From assembly GCF_006385255.1 (NCBI RefSeq), contig NZ_VFJE01000055.1, positions 62,001 through 126,000 on the forward strand: a stretch of DNA of 64,000 nucleotides. Direction: 5' to 3'. The stretch comes from Flavobacterium microcysteis (GTDB lineage Bacteria; Bacteroidota; Bacteroidia; Flavobacteriales; Flavobacteriaceae). The notes beneath the pieces were generated by a model. That model ran no database searches. It saw only the letters and a program-made list of their open reading frames with translations, and was not told the DNA's origin. The first letter of the stretch is position 1. Every line of letters starts with the position of its first letter. Position numbers and translations under genes: made by a program. Below, piece after piece: positions 59,236 through 64,000 of the stretch.

Positions 59236-59691
59236 TTAACGTTTGATGATTTTAAAGGTTTTAAATTTTTGGTTTGCGAATTGAATTAAGTAAGTGCCGC
59301 TTGAAAGGGAAGTAAGATCCAGCGAATGCTCAGAATCAATTTTTTTTGACAGAACTACTTGCCCCGCATTGTTATATACCGACACACTTTCGTTGGAAAT
59401 AGCTTCTTTTGTGTCAAAAAAGATTTTGGCCACTGTCGGATTCGGGTAAACGGTAATTTTTTCTGTCAGGTCAAAATGGTCTACTTCAAGATTGTTATTG
59501 TTTACTGTCGCTAGAATACCAATAATTCCGGAACTGGATTGGTTTTGGTTCTGCGGAACAATAACAATTTCCCCTATCGAAACAGAAGCCCTGGTTCCAA
59601 TTACGCTACCGGAATTCAAGGTCTGAATTGCAGATTGCGAATAACAATAGGAAGCAGGGAATAAAAAAAGGAATAATAGTTTTTGCTTCAT
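59236..59691 (-). CDS. Small exported protein with T9SS type A sorting domain
   Basis: From the ATG at 59691 the protein is 151 aa. An upstream frame adds 11 residues before a proper signal peptide (MKQKLLFLFLFPASYCYSQ). The mature part has SVIGTRASVSIGEIVIVPQNQNQSSSGIIGILATV. The last about 75 residues, YPNPTVAKIFFDTKEAISNESVSVYNNAG....LSSGTYLIQF..QKFKTFKIIKR, match the T9SS C-terminal domain. Such small proteins are surface-exported. It is followed after two bases by the 58148 gene. A minus-strand TATATTTG box lies at 59710-59717. Confidence 0.82.
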   Translation of the reverse strand: MKQKLLFLFLFPASYCYSQSAIQTLNSGSVIGTRASVSIGEIVIVPQNQNQSSSGIIGILATVNNNNLEVDHFDLTEKITVYPNPTVAKIFFDTKEAISNESVSVYNNAGQVVLSKKIDSEHSLDLTSLSSGTYLIQFANQKFKTFKIIKR

Positions 59692-60105
59692 AATAAAATA
59701 AAATTTTCGCAAATATATATACAATAGGATGGATATTTAGGTGCTGTAGAAAGAAAATTTTTACACAATAATTTTTGAAAATTATTTTTAGCAAACTATC
59801 TCTTACGAAAACGTTAAGTAAATGACATGAAAATATGAATTTGATAATTAATTTTCATGCTATAAATTAAAAATGATGTATTTCGTCCGATTTTTTAAAC
59901 AATTCATAGAATAATAACAATACCGATGTAATTTTTACGGTTTCCCGTATTGCTTTTTCGAAAAAAGAAATAACTTTGAAAACATGATACCACAATTTTA
60001 TTCCAAAAATACTTCATTAAGATAAGCTGATAATAGCTTCCCTCTAAGACTTTTTTCGTCCCCCAAATATTAAATTGTAATTATAACCAATTAAATATTT
60101 TTATT
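59692..60105. other. Regulatory region upstream of the curli operon
   Basis: About 410 bases of AT-rich DNA without an ORF. It holds the leftward -7 box TATATTTG (59710-59717) for the T9SS gene and the rightward promoter at 59950-59978. A short inverted repeat ACGG/CCGT (59937-59948) lies just upstream of the latter. The leader before csgA is about 120 bases and may carry further control. Confidence 0.6.
59937..59978 (+). promoter_or_regulatory. Curli operon promoter with inverted repeat
   Basis: TTG at 59950-59952, an 18-base gap, and TAACTTTG at 59971-59978 form the promoter. ACGG-TTTC-CCGT (59937-59948) is an inverted repeat directly upstream of the -33 element, a possible regulator site. 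Confidence 0.55.
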
Positions 60106-60942
60106 ATGAAAAAAGTGATTTTGAGCATCTCAGTGATGCTGGTAAGTGCAGTTTCTTTTGCACAATTTAATGACAGTAATGTTTTGCAGTTGGGTGGATC
60201 CAACAACTCGGCTGTAAATCAAAAAGGATCTTATCAAGATTCAGATGTTAGACAACAAGGAAACAACAACGTTTCTAATGTTACGCAAGGAATCAATCCA
60301 AACCCTTCTTCTGCTTCGAATCATAACAAAGCAGATGTGAAACAAGTTGGAAATTCAAACAATGCTTTTATTTCACAAAACAACCTTTACAATGAAGCTT
60401 ATCAAGTTCAGACAGGAAACAGTAACCAAGCTACTATCTGGCAAGATCAGCTAAATCCTGTTGCTGGAAATGGACATGACTGGGCAAAACAGGTACAGAC
60501 AGGAAACAGTAACAAAGCAACTATTGACCAGGGTACAAGTGGAAACGAAATGCCATCTGGAGCTCCATTTAGTGCAGAAGCTCTGGGATTTGTGAGTGCT
60601 GTAGCAGTGCCATTCATGCCACATGGATACAATGATGCATTACAAACTCAAAACGGAGATTTCAACATTGCCTACACTAGCCAAGGTGGTGAAATGAACG
60701 ACTCTAAAATTACTCAAACAAGTACTGCTGTAGCTGCTTCTGGAGCTAATAAGGCAAGTCACTATCAGTATGGTAAAGAAAATGACGCTCTGACTACTCA
60801 AAACGGATTTGGTCATTTAGACAATACACTTCAAATAGGAAACTTTAACTATTCAAACGTAATGCAAAGCGGTAACAACCAAACTAGCATGAACGTTCAA
60901 AAAGGGAACTCTAACATCAACAATGTTACCCAATCTAACTAG
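60106..60942 (+). CDS. csgA: Major curlin-like subunit (CsgA type)
   Basis: The 278-aa protein has a Sec signal (MKKVILSISVMLVSAVSFAQ) and about nine curlin repeats of the form Q-x-G-x-x-N-x-A-x-I/V-x-Q. Examples are LQLGGSNNSAVNQ, RQQGNNNVSNVTQ, VQTGNSNQATIWQ and LQIGNFNYSNVMQ. A gap of about 55 residues without repeats (residues 140-195, with AEALGFVSAVAVPFMPHGY) interrupts the array. E. coli CsgA has five repeats in 131 mature residues, so this subunit is about twice as long. The repeats form a beta-solenoid that self-assembles into amyloid outside the cell. A strong hairpin follows before the next gene. Confidence 0.9.
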   Translation: MKKVILSISVMLVSAVSFAQFNDSNVLQLGGSNNSAVNQKGSYQDSDVRQQGNNNVSNVTQGINPNPSSASNHNKADVKQVGNSNNAFISQNNLYNEAYQVQTGNSNQATIWQDQLNPVAGNGHDWAKQVQTGNSNKATIDQGTSGNEMPSGAPFSAEALGFVSAVAVPFMPHGYNDALQTQNGDFNIAYTSQGGEMNDSKITQTSTAVAASGANKASHYQYGKENDALTTQNGFGHLDNTLQIGNFNYSNVMQSGNNQTSMNVQKGNSNINNVTQSN

Positions 60943-60952
60943 TTGAACAATA

Positions 60953-60990
60953 AAAATGGGGCCGTCAGTTCTGGCAGCCCCATTTTTTAT
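60953..60990 (+). terminator. Hairpin between csgA and csgB
   Basis: ATGGGGC (60956-60962) pairs with GCCCCAT (60977-60983), followed by a T-run. It may cap most transcripts after csgA and let only a fraction run on into csgB, which would set a high subunit-to-nucleator ratio. Confidence 0.8.
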
Positions 60991-61003
60991 AAAATAAAAA
61001 ATT

Positions 61004-61519
61004 ATGAAACCCTTATTTTTTAAGCTATTGCTCTTGGGACTTTTTTCTCAAGCCGCTTTGGCACAGGAAGAAGAAAACCCGGGTTACAATCAGTACAGCT
61101 CTTCTGTTTTTGGTTCGAAAGAAGAGACCTTGTATGTGGTTTCAAGCATGAACCCGAAACAGAATTCTAATGCCTTGTTCCAAAAAGGAGATATTCTGGT
61201 TCAGCAAATAGGAGATTACAATCAGTTCAACGCGAACTTAAAAGCCAATGAAGTCAATGTTTCTGTACTTCAAAATGGTAATGATAATGCCATTTCGCTG
61301 TCTAAACAGGCCAATACAATAACACAAAATATTGTGCAATCCGGAAAAAATAATGGAATACAGGATTTTACCTATTACACAAAATATGATGTGAATACGC
61401 AAATGATCCAACAAGGAAATAACCAAAATATACAAAATTATGGAACCAATTCCCTTTCAAAAGATATGAAAGTGACGCAGTCAGGAAATGGTTCTTCTGT
61501 AATTATATTAAATCAATAA
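61004..61519 (+). CDS. csgB: Curlin-like minor subunit (CsgB type, nucleator)
   Basis: The 171-aa protein has a signal peptide (MKPLFFKLLLLGLFSQAALAQ) and fewer, more degenerate curlin repeats (QQIGDYNQFNANLKANEVNVSVLQ, QNGNDNAISLSKQ, QSGKNNGIQDF, QQGNNQNIQN, QSGNGSSVIILNQ). It follows csgA in the operon and precedes csgE by four bases, as CsgB precedes assembly genes in other species. It is assigned as the nucleator by analogy, since major and minor subunits cannot be separated by sequence alone. Confidence 0.8.
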   Translation: MKPLFFKLLLLGLFSQAALAQEEENPGYNQYSSSVFGSKEETLYVVSSMNPKQNSNALFQKGDILVQQIGDYNQFNANLKANEVNVSVLQNGNDNAISLSKQANTITQNIVQSGKNNGIQDFTYYTKYDVNTQMIQQGNNQNIQNYGTNSLSKDMKVTQSGNGSSVIILNQ

Positions 61520-61522
61520 GCC

Positions 61523-62251
61523 ATGCAAAAATATCTTTCCTATAGCTTTTTTATGCTGATGCTTTTTGCACCTGCGGCCTATTCGCAACTAACAAACAGC
61601 CAGGTCAAGGCAAAAATACATCTGGAAGAAATTGAAGGAAACGTAAAGATTACCGGTACTGCGGAAAATTTAACCGATATAGTCCAAAGCTTATCGTATA
61701 AATTATCAGTAATAAGAAAAAATAAGATTAATAGCAATCAATCCAATAATGCCCAGGAAGGGCTTTTTACTCTAGACCCGAATGAAACAAAAAAACTATC
61801 GTCAACCCAGATCAATGTCGGCAAGGATGATGAAATTATTGTCATGCTCCTTTTCTATGATAGCGACAAAAAACTGGTTGGAAAAGATAGGATAGTCATT
61901 GGTGAAGAAAAAAAAAAGGATGAAGGATTAATTCCTGCAGATGGTTTTGAATTGTCAGGCATAGTAACCGACGATACAAAGACCAAAGCAGGCAAAGATT
62001 TTTATGACCTGTACTTTTTCAAGTACAGCGATTTGAAAATCAACTCCAAAAAGATTGTTATAATAACTGAAGAATTGAGTTTTGCCAGAAATACAAAAAT
62101 TACAATCAGTATAGATGCTAATCCCTTTTATGAGTTTTTAGTAAACCCCGATGAAGAATTTTTAAGTCTTGTAGCTGAAGAAGCTGTCAATGTTACTTCT
62201 GCTTATCTGAAAAATCTGGAAAAACAAAGCCGATATCTCACTCAGTATTAA
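61523..62251 (+). CDS. csgE: CsgE with N-terminal CsgH-like domain
   Basis: The 242-aa protein has a signal peptide (MQKYLSYSFFMLMLFAPAAYSQ) and two domains. About residues 25-130 look like a CsgH-type beta-sandwich: VKAKIHLEEIEGNVKITGTAENLTDIVQSLSYKLSVIRKNK, with NAQEGLFTLDPNETKKLSSTQINVG. About residues 140-242 are CsgE: FELSGIVTDDTKTKAGKDFYDLYFFKYSD, then IDANPFYEFLVNPDEEFLSLVAEEAV. E. coli CsgE has only the second part (about 129 aa). CsgE caps the CsgG channel and directs subunits. CsgH of alphaproteobacteria blocks premature amyloid formation. It starts four bases after csgB. Confidence 0.88.
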   Translation: MQKYLSYSFFMLMLFAPAAYSQLTNSQVKAKIHLEEIEGNVKITGTAENLTDIVQSLSYKLSVIRKNKINSNQSNNAQEGLFTLDPNETKKLSSTQINVGKDDEIIVMLLFYDSDKKLVGKDRIVIGEEKKKDEGLIPADGFELSGIVTDDTKTKAGKDFYDLYFFKYSDLKINSKKIVIITEELSFARNTKITISIDANPFYEFLVNPDEEFLSLVAEEAVNVTSAYLKNLEKQSRYLTQY

Positions 62252-62267
62252 TCTTATTTCTTTAATT

Positions 62268-62669
62268 ATGAAACCTCTAGTTACTGCAATTATCATTTTG
62301 CTGGCCTATGCCGCGAATGCTCAGGATCTGGTCTACAAGCCCAGGAATCCAAATTTTGGAGGAGATACTTTTAACTATCAGTGGCTTCTAAGTTCTGCCG
62401 AAGCCCAAAACAAACTAAAAGACAATACGGTCACGACCAAGACAAAAACGGAACTGGAAAGTTTTACTGAAAACCTGAATTCACAATTACTGAATTTAGT
62501 TTCCAGATCCTTATTCACACAGCAATTCGGGAATAATGGAATCTCTGAAGGGAGCTATACTTTTGGCAGCTTATCTGTTGAAATTTTTCCCTCAGAAAAT
62601 GGACTGACCGTTACCATTCTGGATACCAATACAGGAGAACAGACACAAGTTATCATCCCAAAATCATAA
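62268..62669 (+). CDS. csgF: Curli assembly factor CsgF
   Basis: The 133-aa protein has a signal peptide (MKPLVTAIIILLAYAANAQ) and mature N-terminus DLVYKPRNPNFGGDTFNYQWLLSSAEAQN. The RNPNFGG...LL.SA.AQN core is the hallmark of CsgF, the part that inserts into the CsgG channel. The C-terminal half has TVTILDTNTGEQTQVIIPKS. CsgF attaches the nucleator at the cell surface. It precedes csgG with one base between stop and ATG (62669/62671). Confidence 0.95.
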   Translation: MKPLVTAIIILLAYAANAQDLVYKPRNPNFGGDTFNYQWLLSSAEAQNKLKDNTVTTKTKTELESFTENLNSQLLNLVSRSLFTQQFGNNGISEGSYTFGSLSVEIFPSENGLTVTILDTNTGEQTQVIIPKS

Positions 62670-62670
62670 T

Positions 62671-64000
62671 ATGCAGATCAAAAATTACTTAGCGATAGTC
62701 CTGATGCTGATGTTGTCCGGATGTGGCGCTTATTTTAATCAACCTGTTAAGATTGAAAAAGCATCCATAGGAGAAATCACGCCGGCAACAACACTTTTGA
62801 GAGAATTGCCAAAACCTAAAGAACCCGTAGTGGTTGGGATTTATAAATTTAGGGACCAAACAGGACAATATAAGGCTTCAGATAACGGAAGTACATTCAG
62901 TACAGCCGTGACTCAGGGAGCGACTTCTATATTAATCAAGGCATTAGAAGATTCCAAATGGTTTATCCCAATTGAGCGTGAAAACATTGGAAACCTTTTG
63001 CAAGAAAGAAACCTGATCCGGTCTACACGCCAGGAATACTCTAAAAACCCGAACTCAAACGAACAGCAGCTGACGCCTTTGTTGTATGCAGGAGTACTGC
63101 TGGAAGGTGGCATTGTTTCTTATGATACCAACATCATAACCGGCGGTTTCGGGGCACGATATTTTGGAGTAGGTGGATCCACAAAATATAGACAAGATCG
63201 CGTGACGATTTATCTCAGGATGATTTCTACAGCAAGCGGAAAAATACTAAAATCAGTTTACGTTTCTAAAACAATCTTGTCGCAGGCCATTGACCAAAGT
63301 TTTTTCAGATATGTCAAGTTCAAAAGACTGCTTGAAGTCGAAACGGGATATTCTACAAACGAACCGGTGCAGATGGCTGTAACAGAAGCTATAGAAAAAG
63401 CCGTACAAACTTTGGTGCTGGAAGGAATCAAAGATAAAATTTGGGAAGCTGATGCAGACAAAGAAGAAGTAGACTCGCTGATTTCAAAATTCGAAATGGA
63501 AAAAGAAGTTGCTGATGCTACAGGAATCTATGGAAGATACAAAACAGAAAGAAGATCAAAATTTGCAATGGAACTAGCAGGAGGTGCAACACTAATCGAT
63601 GGCGATTATGACAAATCCTTGTTTCGCCCTATGGGGCGTGGTGCCTTAAAATATTTTTTTACTCCAGGTTTTAATCTGAGTGCCTCTACAAATGTGATCA
63701 ACCTTGCTAATAAAGACCGTCTCGATGTAGGTTATCTGACTTTCGATTTGAATGCGGAGCTTATTTTATTGCCTAAGGAACAATTTAGCCCTTATGTTTT
63801 TGGAGGAGCCGGATTTGGTGCGAATCGCCTTTTTGAAAACACACATGCAAAAGTGCAATACGGTGCCGGATTGGAGTATCTCGCCTCAAAAACAATCGGG
63901 ATAAAAATTTATGCCGAACACAATCTCAATTTTAGTGACAATATTGACTACTTAAAAAGAGGCGTGCGTGATGATTATTATTTCCGGTTTGGTTTAGGAC
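62671..64000 (+). CDS. csgG: CsgG outer-membrane secretion channel with C-terminal extension, partial
   Basis: The frame runs open from the ATG at 62671 to the right edge (443 codons), so the 3' end is missing. It starts MQIKNYLAIVLMLMLSGC (lipoprotein Cys18). It has GIYKFRDQTGQYK, FSTAVTQGATSILIKALEDSKWFIPIERENIGNLLQERNLI and GGFGARYFGVGGSTKYRQDRVTIYLR, closely matching E. coli CsgG (277 aa). After about residue 285 there are another 160 residues not in E. coli CsgG: FAMELAGGATLIDGDYDKSLFRP, LDVGYLTFDLNAELILLP, SPYVFGGAGFGANRLF and KVQYGAGLEYLASKTIGIKIYAEHNLNF. These look like strands of an outer-membrane barrel. Confidence 0.92.
   Translation, partial: MQIKNYLAIVLMLMLSGCGAYFNQPVKIEKASIGEITPATTLLRELPKPKEPVVVGIYKFRDQTGQYKASDNGSTFSTAVTQGATSILIKALEDSKWFIPIERENIGNLLQERNLIRSTRQEYSKNPNSNEQQLTPLLYAGVLLEGGIVSYDTNIITGGFGARYFGVGGSTKYRQDRVTIYLRMISTASGKILKSVYVSKTILSQAIDQSFFRYVKFKRLLEVETGYSTNEPVQMAVTEAIEKAVQTLVLEGIKDKIWEADADKEEVDSLISKFEMEKEVADATGIYGRYKTERRSKFAMELAGGATLIDGDYDKSLFRPMGRGALKYFFTPGFNLSASTNVINLANKDRLDVGYLTFDLNAELILLPKEQFSPYVFGGAGFGANRLFENTHAKVQYGAGLEYLASKTIGIKIYAEHNLNFSDNIDYLKRGVRDDYYFRFGLG

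Noticed and set aside
1..64000. tRNA, rRNA, insertion sequence or phage genes
   Set aside because: None recognised on reading the intergenic regions and proteins; a tRNAscan/Rfam run would be needed to exclude small RNAs.

Overview
The window looks like a chromosomal segment of a Flavobacterium-type bacterium (Bacteroidota, Flavobacteriaceae). The DNA is AT-rich and genes are often preceded by the Bacteroidota -7 box TAnnTTTG. Exported proteins carry type IX secretion (T9SS) C-terminal domains or Bacteroidota-style lipoprotein signals. Marker genes fit as well: type III glutamine synthetase, malate:quinone oxidoreductase, the fused mutase IcmF, and the def/DUF5606 pair. No rRNA, tRNA, CRISPR array, insertion sequence or prophage was recognised.

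Layout. 1-7700: surface polysaccharide / LPS-core genes (NeuD-like acyltransferase, DegT aminotransferase, five glycosyltransferase-type proteins, a Kdo/WaaP-type kinase, a GT9 heptosyltransferase). 7821-21995: mostly housekeeping (dapD, ruvX, mqo, a FUSC-type membrane protein, def, prfA, pyrF) mixed with small lipoproteins and an SRPBCC/AraC pair. 22043-32599: a lipocalin-like lipoprotein with an acidic repeat insert, then a divergent pair of operons. Leftward are HTTM, DoxX-like, T9SS protein, thioredoxin, ApbE, DUF4266 and DUF3570. Rightward are porin, imelysin and di-heme oxidoreductase. Each arm has its own TAnnTTTG promoter, and each promoter has a near-identical 21-bp operator-like motif just upstream. 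32792-39611: DUF4197, catalase, icmF and a lipoprotein. 39721-41153: an arsenic operon with two matching ArsR operators and an overlooked 41-aa membrane peptide. 41180-43733: a VIT-family transporter and a 599-aa NPD/FabK-like protein of unknown function with a conserved-looking Cys set. 43960-49753: a plus-strand accessory run with a GyrI-like protein, AraC, Tet(X)-like monooxygenase, AAA ATPase, GNAT, cupin, ANT(6)/AadS-like nucleotidyltransferase and esterase. 49853-55515: hypothetical exported proteins, a glycosyltransferase fused to an alpha/alpha-toroid-like half, and a YtxH-like protein. 55889-58078: glutamine synthetase III behind a perfect 11-bp inverted repeat. 58148-59691: two exported proteins, one with a T9SS tail. 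60106-64000: a curli (type VIII secretion) operon csgA-csgB-csgE-csgF-csgG.

The best candidates for something little described are three. First, the 28.5-kb divergon, read here as an envelope metal/redox system that includes ApbE flavin transfer. Second, the domain architecture of the curli machine: CsgE carries an N-terminal CsgH-like domain and CsgG carries a C-terminal beta-barrel-like extension. Third, the chromosomal neighbourhood of Tet(X)-like and AadS-like enzymes. All functional assignments are from sequence reading and memory of families; no database search was run.
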